Source of the DNA: Bacteroidales bacterium
GTDB taxonomy: Bacteria; Bacteroidota; Bacteroidia; Bacteroidales; UBA932
Direction of reading: 5' to 3'
Length of the DNA: 43,276 bases
NCBI GenBank assembly: GCA_017534745.1
Contig: JAFXVX010000016.1
Coordinates: 1-43,276, forward strand
This document shows, piece after piece, positions 13,069-21,920 of the stretch (position 1 is its first letter; each line of letters begins with the position of its first letter). A model generated the notes under the pieces. That model worked only from the letters and a program-made list of their open reading frames with translations. It made no database searches and had not been told where the DNA came from. Made by a program: the position numbers and the translations under genes.

Positions 13069-15858
13069 TTAGGACTGTTTGCGGATGTACTCGGTGGGTG
13101 TGACACCCATGGAGCGGCGGAAGGCGGAGGCGAAATAGGAGGGGGTGGCGAAGCCGGTCATGTAGGCGATCTCGGCGATGGAGTATTTCTTCTCGTGAAG
13201 AAGGCGGCAGGCTTCGTTGAGGCGGATGGTCTTGATAAACTCCAGGGCGGGAACGCCGAAGAGGGCTTTGACCCGCAGGTGGAGGTTTGAGCGGCTCATG
13301 TTCATCTCGGATGCGAGCATCGGGACGGAGAAGTCGGGGTTATCCAGGTTTTTCTTCACCACACGGACGGCGTTTCGCATGAACTCCTCGTCGCCCTTGC
13401 CGAAATTCTTCTCGGCGGAGGCCTGGCGGGAGCGGTCTTCCCGCCCGGACGGCTGGGAGGCCCCGAGGCTGACGAACTCCAGTGAGAAGTCCTGCAAGAG
13501 CTCGTTGCGGAATTTTTCCATCTCGCTCTGGTGCTCCTCTTTCTCTTTGGAAATCAGCCAGAGGAAGTAGCCCACGACAACAAGTAGCAGCAGGAGGGCG
13601 ATGACTATCCTCGCTGCGAGCGTCTCGTACCAGAAGGCGGCGACGCGAAGGCGCAGGGTCGTCTCGCCGGGGCAGGGGATGCCGGAACTGCTTCGGTAGT
13701 CGAGGCGGAAGGTGTAGTTGCCGTGGCTAAGGCCGTGGTACGCCGCCTTCCTGTCCACTCCCGCTTCGTGCCAGTCGGTGTCCACGCCGTCCATCCTGTA
13801 GTAGAACTTCCCGTCGCGGCCGGAAATATAGTCCGGAATGGAGAACAGGAATGTTACGTCCCTCTCGCGCGGCTTCAGGGAGACTACTGCCTCTCTGGAG
13901 CCCCCATCCGCGCCGATGACGGGCACTGCCCGCCGGACGCCGTTGACTTCGATGCCGGCGATGACCGGGCGGACGTCCAGCGTTGAAGGCGCCACCTCGG
14001 ACGGGTCGAACCAGACCATCCATGAGAGGCCGCCGAAATAGATTTCACCGCTACTGGCCCGGCAGTGGGCGTACGAGGAGAACCGATCTCCCGGAAGCCC
14101 GTCCGCTTCCGTGAAGATGCTTTTCTCCCCGGTCGAGGGGTCGAGACGGTACAGCCCGTTGTTGGTGCTTATCCAAAGCATCCCGTCGGCGTCCTCCTCC
14201 ACCCCGTGGATGACGTTGTCCGGCAGTCCGTCCTGAGTCGAGAGCACCTGCACGCCCCCGCTTTCGCGGTCATAGCTCAACAGCGCGCCGCTCGAGGAGA
14301 ACCATATCCTCCCGGCGGAATCCTCCATCACATCCTCCACATAGCGGAATTCGCCCAGCTCCGGCGGTAGGGCGACGGGCTCCCCGCTCTCCCACTGCAG
14401 GGCGGACACACCTGTCTTGCGTCCTATCCAAAGGATCCCGTCCCGGTCCATCATGATGGATTTGATTTCGGTAATATTTTCCTTAGTACGGACTGCGGAG
14501 AGCTCCCCGGAGTGTTCGTCGTAGAGGAACACTCCCTCCGAAGCCCCTACGATCACTTTCCCTGTTCCATCGTCCGTCATGGCGTACACGCTGAGCGAGC
14601 GTCCTCCGGAGACCTCACGGATCTGCCTGGTCACCGGGTTCAGGATTGCGAGTCCGCCGAGATCCGCCCCCAGGAGTATCTTCCCAGAGACAGGGCTTAC
14701 ATAGATACATTTGATATCCAGCGGATCGCCGTGCTCCCCGCCGAGGGTGCGGATATGCTCGAACCTGCCGTCCGGGAGCAGGTGGTTGAGGTCTCCGGAA
14801 TTGGTGCCTATCCAGAGCGAGCCGTCGGCGGCTTCCGCTATATCGCTGATAATGTTGCCGTTGAGATAAGCCTCCCCGGGGCGGGAAACTGAGCCGCGGA
14901 ACTGCGAGAAGCGGGGCGTCGAGTAGCAGACGCCGCCGTAGTAGGTCCCGAGCCACATCGTCCCCTGCTTATCCCTGAAGATCTCATAAACGCTGTTGTG
15001 GGTGATGCTGCGGGGGTCGTAGTAGTTGTGGTAAAAGACCTCAAATCTGTCGCCTTCCAGGATATTCAGGCCGTTCTTGGTGCCGATCCAGAGGCGGCCG
15101 CTTCCGTCCATACACAGTGAACGGACGTGATTGTAGCTGAGATGCCCTGCTCCGGGGGAGGACTGGTAGTGCTTCAGGGCACCGTCCGGCCGGATCTCCC
15201 ACAGTCCGCCGCCTTCCGTCCCGACCCAGAGCGGCCCGTCCGCGTCCTTCAGCAGGCAGTTTACCCTGAACCCTCCTAGGTCCACAGGCACTTCCCGGAT
15301 ATTGTCAAGGGATGTTGAAGCGGTCGCGATGCGCCCGTCCAACGTACCGAAACAGAGAGTGTCGCCGTAGCAGATAACGGCGTTGACCGACAAGTCCTTC
15401 AGCTCCCCCGGAATCCCTTCCCGGCTGAAAGAACCGTCCGCGTCGGTGAAATACCACAGTCTTTTCCCTGTGGCTGTCAGGAAACGGCTGTCGCCCAGGG
15501 GTAGTACCTCCTCCACTGCCCCGTCCGGGCTGGCATAGCTACGGAAATCCCCGACGGCGTGATCATAGACCGAAAGCCCGGACATGTGGGCGACCCAGAT
15601 CCGTCCGTCGCTGTCGCATACTATTTTATATATACGGTTATCGGGGATACCGCCGCCTGCCGCTTCGGCATTGTGGCGGAAACTAGTGTAACGGCTTCCG
15701 TCATACAGCGTAAGGCCGTCGCGACCGCCGAACCACATGTTGCCGAGACTGTCCTGGCAGACGGTCTCGATGTTGGTCCCGGCGGACTCGGTGGGAAGTG
15801 AATGGAAGGTTAACCCACTCGCCAGGATAGAAATCAGTATGGAAGCTAAAATCGACAT
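13069..15858 (-). CDS. Membrane-spanning PUL regulator: propeller, Y_Y_Y, AraC DNA-binding domain, no kinase
   Basis: The 929-aa protein starts with a signal/anchor (MSILASILISILASG). Residues to about 660 are two-component-regulator-type beta-propeller repeats (for example DSDGRIWVAHMSGLSVYD, DADGMLWISTNNGLYRLD). A Y_Y_Y Ig-like domain (YYRMDGVDTDW, about 690-735) and one membrane helix (about 752-770) follow, then a short charged linker and a C-terminal AraC-type double HTH (about 824-929, ending GFATPSYFASAFRRSMGVTPTEYI). The histidine kinase, ATPase and receiver domains of classical hybrid two-component systems are absent, so binding of a glycan fragment outside must be passed directly to the cytoplasmic DNA-binding domain. 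The start at 15858 is preferred over a codon at 15912, which lies upstream of a -7 box. It faces the SusC/SusD operon and most likely controls it. Confidence 0.85.
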   Translation of the reverse strand: MSILASILISILASGLTFHSLPTESAGTNIETVCQDSLGNMWFGGRDGLTLYDGSRYTSFRHNAEAAGGGIPDNRIYKIVCDSDGRIWVAHMSGLSVYDHAVGDFRSYASPDGAVEEVLPLGDSRFLTATGKRLWYFTDADGSFSREGIPGELKDLSVNAVICYGDTLCFGTLDGRIATASTSLDNIREVPVDLGGFRVNCLLKDADGPLWVGTEGGGLWEIRPDGALKHYQSSPGAGHLSYNHVRSLCMDGSGRLWIGTKNGLNILEGDRFEVFYHNYYDPRSITHNSVYEIFRDKQGTMWLGTYYGGVCYSTPRFSQFRGSVSRPGEAYLNGNIISDIAEAADGSLWIGTNSGDLNHLLPDGRFEHIRTLGGEHGDPLDIKCIYVSPVSGKILLGADLGGLAILNPVTRQIREVSGGRSLSVYAMTDDGTGKVIVGASEGVFLYDEHSGELSAVRTKENITEIKSIMMDRDGILWIGRKTGVSALQWESGEPVALPPELGEFRYVEDVMEDSAGRIWFSSSGALLSYDRESGGVQVLSTQDGLPDNVIHGVEEDADGMLWISTNNGLYRLDPSTGEKSIFTEADGLPGDRFSSYAHCRASSGEIYFGGLSWMVWFDPSEVAPSTLDVRPVIAGIEVNGVRRAVPVIGADGGSREAVVSLKPRERDVTFLFSIPDYISGRDGKFYYRMDGVDTDWHEAGVDRKAAYHGLSHGNYTFRLDYRSSSGIPCPGETTLRLRVAAFWYETLAARIVIALLLLLVVVGYFLWLISKEKEEHQSEMEKFRNELLQDFSLEFVSLGASQPSGREDRSRQASAEKNFGKGDEEFMRNAVRVVKKNLDNPDFSVPMLASEMNMSRSNLHLRVKALFGVPALEFIKTIRLNEACRLLHEKKYSIAEIAYMTGFATPSYFASAFRRSMGVTPTEYIRKQS

Positions 15859-15897
15859 TTGCACAAAATTAAAAACAATTTCGACATTGTCGACATT
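15852..15897. promoter_or_regulatory. Regulator promoter with three TCGACAT sites
   Basis: On the minus strand TAATTTTG (15871-15864) is an exact -7 box 5 nt before the regulator ATG, without a -33 TTTG. TCGACAT occurs at 15852, 15881 and 15891; the last two lie within the 13-bp palindrome TCGACATTGTCGA (15881-15893) and its extension, where the -33 region would be. This suggests an operator between the divergent regulator and operon. On the plus strand TATAATTG (15917-15924) could serve the operon. Confidence 0.45.
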
Positions 15898-15950
15898 TTT
15901 AGCGATAAACACTTTCTATAATTGCATCGTGAAGAACTAATAACCGAGTC

Positions 15951-16799
15951 ATGAAGAAGATACTCACAATCCTCTCCATTCTGGCCCTTCTTTCCGCCGC
16001 TGGTTGCAAAAAGGAAGCGCCGAAGAACAATCACCCACATCTCGGCCCGGGTCAGCTGAAGGTTATGACCTTCAACATCAGGGCAACGACGACCGAGGAC
16101 GACGCCTTCAACAACTGGGGTATGCGTGCCGGCGCCTGCCGTGACATGATCATCGACCAGCAGCCGTCCATCGTTGGTTTCCAGGAACTCGTGGCGACCC
16201 AGTGGAAGTACGTGACCGGGACACTTTCCAGCCATGGGTATGTCGGTGTCTCGATCGATGATCCGATGAACGCATTCATATACCGCCCCGACGAGCTCGA
16301 GATGCTCTCTGAGGGCGTCTTCTGGCTGTCGGACACTCCTGACAAGCCATCGATGAGCTGGGACAACTTCGTCCGCTACGTCCACTGGGCGGTGATGAAG
16401 GTTCTCTCCACGGGTCAGGAGTTCTTCTATGTCAACACCCACTTCGGCCTGACGGCAGCCTCCCGCCGCAGCGCGGTGACGCTGATCAAGAGAAGGCTGG
16501 CAACCCTCAACACTGATAATCTTCCCGTCGTCATGATGGCTGACTTCAACACTCACGCGACCGATAACGTCTTCGAAGGTTTCCGTGAGACGCTCTCCTG
16601 CACTCGAGAGATAGCCCCCATCACCGACGAGGTCAAGACCTACAACGCCTGGGGCAACGAGGCGAAAGCCTATGTCTGCGACCACATCTGGATCACCAGT
16701 TCAATGAAATGCTTCGAGTACAAGACCGTCACTCAGTGGTACGACGGCCATAAATACGTCTCCGACCACTACCCGGTCTATTCCATCATCGAATTCTAA
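15951..16799 (+). CDS. EEP-family lipoprotein, first gene of the SusC/SusD operon
   Basis: The 282-aa lipoprotein (lipobox SAAGC, Cys19) is a single endonuclease/exonuclease/phosphatase domain: TFNIRA (Asn42), the catalytic-acid motif VGFQELVA (Glu79), MMADFNTH (Asp/Asn), a VCDHIW metal motif and SDHYPV at the end (His273). Such a fold hydrolyses phosphodiesters or phosphomonoesters; a membrane-anchored, outward-facing enzyme would act on an extracellular or periplasmic phosphate ester. It is related to the C-terminal domain of the 1119-aa lipoprotein in the same operon. SusC starts 15 nt downstream. Confidence 0.85.
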   Translation: MKKILTILSILALLSAAGCKKEAPKNNHPHLGPGQLKVMTFNIRATTTEDDAFNNWGMRAGACRDMIIDQQPSIVGFQELVATQWKYVTGTLSSHGYVGVSIDDPMNAFIYRPDELEMLSEGVFWLSDTPDKPSMSWDNFVRYVHWAVMKVLSTGQEFFYVNTHFGLTAASRRSAVTLIKRRLATLNTDNLPVVMMADFNTHATDNVFEGFRETLSCTREIAPITDEVKTYNAWGNEAKAYVCDHIWITSSMKCFEYKTVTQWYDGHKYVSDHYPVYSIIEF

Positions 16800-16814
16800 A
16801 CAGCCCGTGCAAAT

Positions 16815-19800
16815 ATGAAAAGAATCAAATCAATATTCCTTATCCTAGGGCTGTCTATGGCGCTTCCAGCGCTACTGTACGCCCAGGACCTGACCGTCAA
16901 GGGAGTTGTCACTGACTCGAGCGGCGAGCCGCTTCCGGGCGCCGTCGTGATGATCCCCGGGACCAGCAAGGGCGCCTCGACCGACGCCGAAGGCCGCTAC
17001 AGCATTGTCGTTGGCGCGAAGCAGGCCCTCGAGTTCTCCTGCATCGGTTACGCGACGAAGACGGTCCCCGTCGCCGGCCAGTCCAATATCGACGTCGTCC
17101 TCGAGGACGACAGCCTGATGCTTGAGGAGACGGTCGTCGTGGGTTACGGCACGCAGCGCAAGGTGGACCTCACCGGCGCGGTGGACCAGATCGGCGGCGA
17201 CGTCTTCACGGCGCGTCCCAATGCCAACGTGACGCAGATGCTCGAAGGCGCCGTGCCTAACCTCAACATCTCCCTCGCCGACGGTAAGCCTATCCGCACG
17301 GCGGACTTCAACATCCGCGGCGTGACCTCGATCGGCCAGGGCGGCAGCGCGCTGATCCTGGTTGACGGCGTGGAGGGCGACCCGTCGATGCTGAACCCGG
17401 ACGACATCGCCTCTGTGTCCGTTCTCAAGGACGCTGCCTCGGCTGCCATCTACGGCTCCCGCGCCCCTTACGGTGTCGTTCTCATAACGACCAAGAACGC
17501 CTCCAAGGAGAAGGTCAGCATCACCTATTCGAACAACTTCACCTTCTCCTCCCCGGTGGTGAAGCCGGACTACGTCACCGACGGACTTACCTGGGCGACA
17601 ATGATGTGCGAAGGCTGGTTCAATTATAACGGAAGTCTTCCTACTCACATGAACCTCATCATGCCGTTCTCCCTCGCCTGGCTCAACGAGTATCGCCTTC
17701 GCCACGACACCGGCGACACGGGCACCGTCGTGAGCGATGGCTCATGGAGGATTGATGCGGGTAAATTTGCCTACTTCCCTGAAGGCACCGACTGGTTCGG
17801 CCTCCTATATAAGAAAAATGCGTTCGGTCAGACCCACAACCTTTCCCTTTCGGGTTCCACGAAAAAGTTCGACTACTACATCTCCGGCCGCATCTACCAC
17901 TACTCGGGCCTTTACAACTCGGACACCAACACCGACAAGTGTCTTTCCGAGAACATGCGTGTAAAGGTGGGCTACCAGGCTTTCCCCTGGCTCAAAATCA
18001 CCAACAACTTCGAGCAGGGCCACCAAAAGTACAATAACCCGATTGTCGCCAGCGGCTCCGCCGGTAACATCTGGGCTAATATCAATTCACAGGCCCCTGT
18101 GTGCAGCCCGTTCTATAACCCGGACGGCACTATGACGCAGGCCGCTGCCAACTCAGTCGGCGGTTTCCTCTATGGCAGCAGCACTAACGTCTATGAGACC
18201 GACTATGTGAAAAACACCGTCGGCGTCAACACCTCCTTCCTTGACAATACCCTCACGGTCAACGCCGACGCGACCTTCAAGTGGACCAACTCCAATGGCT
18301 ACACCCGCAAGTATCCGGACCAGTTCTCTCAAAGGCCGGGCGTCCTTGAGACCAAGGAGGGCATAGTGTCTTCCTTCACCGAGGACCGCAACATCATTAA
18401 ATACATTTCGGTCAACGCCTACGCGGATTACACCAGGACCATCAAGAAGCACTATTTCAAGGCGATGCTCGGCTACAACTACGAGCAGCGTTCCTCCAAC
18501 AAGATTCACGCGTACAACACCGATCTCCTTTCCGAAACGGTGGAGAATATCAACCTGACTTTCGGCACCGAGGACAAGAAGATTTCCGGCACTTGGGCCA
18601 AGTGGCGCTCCGTCGGCGTTTTTACCAGGCTCAACTACAGTTACGCCGATCGCTACCTCGTCCAGTTCAACGGCCGTTACGACGGTTCGTCGAAGTTCCC
18701 CGCCAATGAGCGCTGGGCCTTCTTCCCCTCGGTGTCTGCCGGATGGCGCCTGAGCGAGGAGCCGTTCGTGCGCAACAACGTCAGCAAGAAGGTCATCTCG
18801 AACATCAAGATGCGCTTCTCCTACGGTTCGCTTGGCAACAGCAACATCAGTGAGTACTACTACGATGAAGTCTTCGGTTTCGGCAACAGCCGCCTTCTCA
18901 ACGGCACCAAATACCGCCAGACGAGTGCCCCGGATCCCATTCCGGACAACCTGACCTGGGAGAAGTCGCAGACCTACGACGTGGGTCTCGACCTCGGCTT
19001 CCTCGACGACCGCCTTACTCTCACCGCCGACTGGTACACCCGCAAGACGCAGGATATGTTCACTGCCGGCCCCAGTATCCAGGCAGTTTACGGTGCGGAT
19101 GCGCCCGAGGGCAACTACGCGTCCCTCACGACCCGCGGCTGTGAACTCTCCCTCTTATGGAAGGACAGTTTCAAACTGGCCGGCAGGCCGTTCAACTACA
19201 GTATAAAAGCGACCTTCGCCGACTATGTGTCGAGAATAGACAAATACAACAACGACACAGGCTACATAGGCGGCCGCAACATCCCGGAATACTATTCCGG
19301 CATGATCATGGGCGAGCTCTGGGGCTTCGTCTGTAACGGCCTCTGGCAGGATCAGGCCGACATTGACGCCGCAGAGGCGGTGGCAAGGGCGGCCGGCGCC
19401 GAGCGTTATGATGTCATTAATCAGTTCTCAAAGGATTATTCAATCCACCCCGGCGATCCCAAGATTGAGGACCTCGACGGCAACGGCTACATCGACCGTG
19501 GCGACCAGACCCTCTCCAATCCTGGAGACCGCACTATCATCGGTAATTCCAGTCCCAGGTTCATGTACAGTTTCACGATAGGCTTTGACTGGTGCAACTT
19601 CTATGCTTCCATCTTCTTCCAGGGAGTGGGCAAGCAGGATTTCATCACAGAGGGCGACAGCGGTATGATCTGGGGCCAGTACAACCGTGCTTACAACCAG
19701 ATCCCCAAGTGGGTCCTCGGCAACTACTGGACCGAGGAGAACCGCGACGCCTGGTTGCCGCGCTATTCTTCCGGCGCCAATCCCCTCGCGGGGACCAGCC

Positions 19801-20093
19801 GGCGCGGCAACACGCGCTATATGCTGGATGTCTCTTACATCCGTCTCAAAAACGTCCAGTTCGGCTACAACCTGCCGCAGAAATGGATTAAGCCCCTGCA
19901 TTTGCAGAAAGTCGGCATTTTCTTCTCCGGAGAGAATCTCTGGGACTGGTCGCCGATGTACAAGTACATCAAGGGCACGGTTGACGTGCTCGCCCTTGGC
20001 CAGGACCCGGAAAACCACGACACTACCGCCGGTACGGGCGGCTGCTATCCTGTCCTGAAGTCCTACAGTTTCGGTATTAACCTGACATTCTAA
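16815..20093 (+). CDS. SusC-like TonB-dependent outer-membrane transporter
   Basis: The 1092-aa protein has a signal peptide (1-23, ending LLYAQ), a carboxypeptidase-regulatory-like domain (VKGVVTDSSGEPLPGAVVMIPGTSKGAST, about 27-105), a plug domain opening with the SusC hallmark TVVVGYGTQRKVDLTGAV (about 106-125) and FNIRGVTSIG...LILVDGVEGDPSMLNPDDIASVSVLKDAASAAIYGSRA, and a 22-strand barrel ending in an aromatic residue (FGINLTF). It imports glycan fragments across the outer membrane with energy from TonB, with SusD as the lid. SusD follows after 12 nt. Confidence 0.96.
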   Translation: MKRIKSIFLILGLSMALPALLYAQDLTVKGVVTDSSGEPLPGAVVMIPGTSKGASTDAEGRYSIVVGAKQALEFSCIGYATKTVPVAGQSNIDVVLEDDSLMLEETVVVGYGTQRKVDLTGAVDQIGGDVFTARPNANVTQMLEGAVPNLNISLADGKPIRTADFNIRGVTSIGQGGSALILVDGVEGDPSMLNPDDIASVSVLKDAASAAIYGSRAPYGVVLITTKNASKEKVSITYSNNFTFSSPVVKPDYVTDGLTWATMMCEGWFNYNGSLPTHMNLIMPFSLAWLNEYRLRHDTGDTGTVVSDGSWRIDAGKFAYFPEGTDWFGLLYKKNAFGQTHNLSLSGSTKKFDYYISGRIYHYSGLYNSDTNTDKCLSENMRVKVGYQAFPWLKITNNFEQGHQKYNNPIVASGSAGNIWANINSQAPVCSPFYNPDGTMTQAAANSVGGFLYGSSTNVYETDYVKNTVGVNTSFLDNTLTVNADATFKWTNSNGYTRKYPDQFSQRPGVLETKEGIVSSFTEDRNIIKYISVNAYADYTRTIKKHYFKAMLGYNYEQRSSNKIHAYNTDLLSETVENINLTFGTEDKKISGTWAKWRSVGVFTRLNYSYADRYLVQFNGRYDGSSKFPANERWAFFPSVSAGWRLSEEPFVRNNVSKKVISNIKMRFSYGSLGNSNISEYYYDEVFGFGNSRLLNGTKYRQTSAPDPIPDNLTWEKSQTYDVGLDLGFLDDRLTLTADWYTRKTQDMFTAGPSIQAVYGADAPEGNYASLTTRGCELSLLWKDSFKLAGRPFNYSIKATFADYVSRIDKYNNDTGYIGGRNIPEYYSGMIMGELWGFVCNGLWQDQADIDAAEAVARAAGAERYDVINQFSKDYSIHPGDPKIEDLDGNGYIDRGDQTLSNPGDRTIIGNSSPRFMYSFTIGFDWCNFYASIFFQGVGKQDFITEGDSGMIWGQYNRAYNQIPKWVLGNYWTEENRDAWLPRYSSGANPLAGTSRRGNTRYMLDVSYIRLKNVQFGYNLPQKWIKPLHLQKVGIFFSGENLWDWSPMYKYIKGTVDVLALGQDPENHDTTAGTGGCYPVLKSYSFGINLTF

Positions 20094-20105
20094 GGAGAGA
20101 GCACT

Positions 20106-21902
20106 ATGGAAAAGAGATATATCAAAACAATCGCTTTACTCTCCGCCGGCATAGCACTGCTGGCCGCCTGTGACCTTACGGAGACGCAGAAATCCTCGGC
20201 TGATGCGGCCCTTGTCTTCGGTTCGGAGACGGGTCTTAAACTATACTGCAATTCTTTCTATAATTTCTTCCCCAATGGATCGTCGATCCATCATCAGGAT
20301 GGAACAGCGTGTGACTATATGGCCAAGACCGAGCTCGAGGACTATGAACTTGGCACTCTGATACCTGACACACAGGGCGAGTGGGGATGGGGTAATATCC
20401 GTAGCGTCAATTATTTCCTTGACCACAATAATTACGACTCTGTCCCGCAGGATGTGCGCGACAACTACAACGGCATCGCCCGTTTCTTCAGGGCCTGGCT
20501 TTATTTCGACAAGCTCTTCTGGTACGGCGGTGTACCGTGGATAGACCACGTGCTGAATCCCGGAGATCCTGAGCTCACAGCCCCGAGGGACACCCGCGAC
20601 GTCATCGTTACCCACATTATGGAGGACTGCGATTTCGCCTTTGAGCACATCAAGGCGGAAAATTCCTCTTCCAGCAAGGCGGGTTTTGTCAACAAGTGGT
20701 GTGCCCTTCTGCTAAAATCCAGAGTTTGCCTGTATGAGGCCTCCTGGCGCAAATACCACGCAGGGACCGCATACGTCGCAGGGTGCAGCATCAGCGCCGA
20801 CGACCTGTTTGCTGCCGCTGTCGACGCCGCCAGGACTGTAATGGAAAGCGGAGTGTTCTCCATCCACACCGGAACCGCATACGGCAAGGGCAAAGGCTCT
20901 TACCGCGACCTTTTCTCCAGCGACGCCGTCCCCTTCGACGAGGTGATGCTGGCAGTCGAGCAGGACAATCCTCTCTCCGTGGGTTACGCCAACTACTATT
21001 ATAATAAACAGAATGTCAAGGCCTCCCTTGTCCGTCCGTTCATCAACACCTACCTCAATCTGGACGGATCCTATTATTCGGAGACCAAGCCTGACGGTAA
21101 ATACAAGACATTCCCGGAAGAAATGACCGATCGCGACCATCGCCTCGGCCAGACCATCCGTTCAATAGATTATGAAAGAAAAGATTCCGACGGGAATAAT
21201 GTTCGCACGACTGCGGATTACGGCTATTCGCTGACCGGATATCATATCATTAAGTTCACGGTAGACGATGCCGCCGCTGACGCGTACGGTGCCAATGGCA
21301 ACGACATTCCTCTGATGCGTTACGCCGAGGTTCTCCTCAACTATGCGGAGGCCAAGGCCGAGCTCGGGACCCTCACCGATGACGACTGGAGAAGCACCAT
21401 CGGAGTGTTGCGCCGCAGGGCCGGCATCACCGGCGGCGCCCTTGACTCCAAGCCAACGACCGTGGACCCCTACCTGAAGAACACGTTCTACCCTGATGTT
21501 ACAGATCCTGTCATCCTTGAAATAAGGCGTGAACGCACAATTGAGCTCTGCCTTGAGGGCTTCAGGCTTAAGGACCTTAAGCGCTGGGCCTGCGGCGATC
21601 TCTGGACCGACCTGCCTTGGACCGGCATCTGCATCCCCGGTTACGATACGCCGCTGGATATGAATGGAGACGGCACTCCTGACGTGTATTTCCCGGATCC
21701 GAGGATGTCCACCGTCCCGGAACAGTATGCGGGCATCGCCGTATCAGTCGGCTCGCCACTGCAATTCATCTCAGTCCCCGGTGGCCTGATGCTTCGTGAC
21801 GACCTGACCGGCCGTGTCTGGAATGACAGGATGTACTTGGACCCGATCTCCACTTCGGACATCGTCATGAACGGCAATCTCGCCCAAAACCCTGGATATT
21901 AA
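20106..21902 (+). CDS. SusD-like surface glycan-binding lipoprotein
   Basis: The 598-aa lipoprotein (lipobox LLAAC, Cys22) is of the RagB/SusD family: TPR-rich, with the N-terminal RagB/SusD segment and the typical RFFRAWLYFDKLFWYGGVPWIDHVL block (about 120-145), PLMRYAEVLLNYAEAKAELG (about 398-417) and RRERTIELCLEGFRLKDLKRW (about 477-497). It forms the lid of the SusC transporter and binds glycan at the cell surface. It is the third gene of the operon. Confidence 0.95.
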   Translation: MEKRYIKTIALLSAGIALLAACDLTETQKSSADAALVFGSETGLKLYCNSFYNFFPNGSSIHHQDGTACDYMAKTELEDYELGTLIPDTQGEWGWGNIRSVNYFLDHNNYDSVPQDVRDNYNGIARFFRAWLYFDKLFWYGGVPWIDHVLNPGDPELTAPRDTRDVIVTHIMEDCDFAFEHIKAENSSSSKAGFVNKWCALLLKSRVCLYEASWRKYHAGTAYVAGCSISADDLFAAAVDAARTVMESGVFSIHTGTAYGKGKGSYRDLFSSDAVPFDEVMLAVEQDNPLSVGYANYYYNKQNVKASLVRPFINTYLNLDGSYYSETKPDGKYKTFPEEMTDRDHRLGQTIRSIDYERKDSDGNNVRTTADYGYSLTGYHIIKFTVDDAAADAYGANGNDIPLMRYAEVLLNYAEAKAELGTLTDDDWRSTIGVLRRRAGITGGALDSKPTTVDPYLKNTFYPDVTDPVILEIRRERTIELCLEGFRLKDLKRWACGDLWTDLPWTGICIPGYDTPLDMNGDGTPDVYFPDPRMSTVPEQYAGIAVSVGSPLQFISVPGGLMLRDDLTGRVWNDRMYLDPISTSDIVMNGNLAQNPGY

Positions 21903-21920
21903 CAGAATAACCAAATAATA

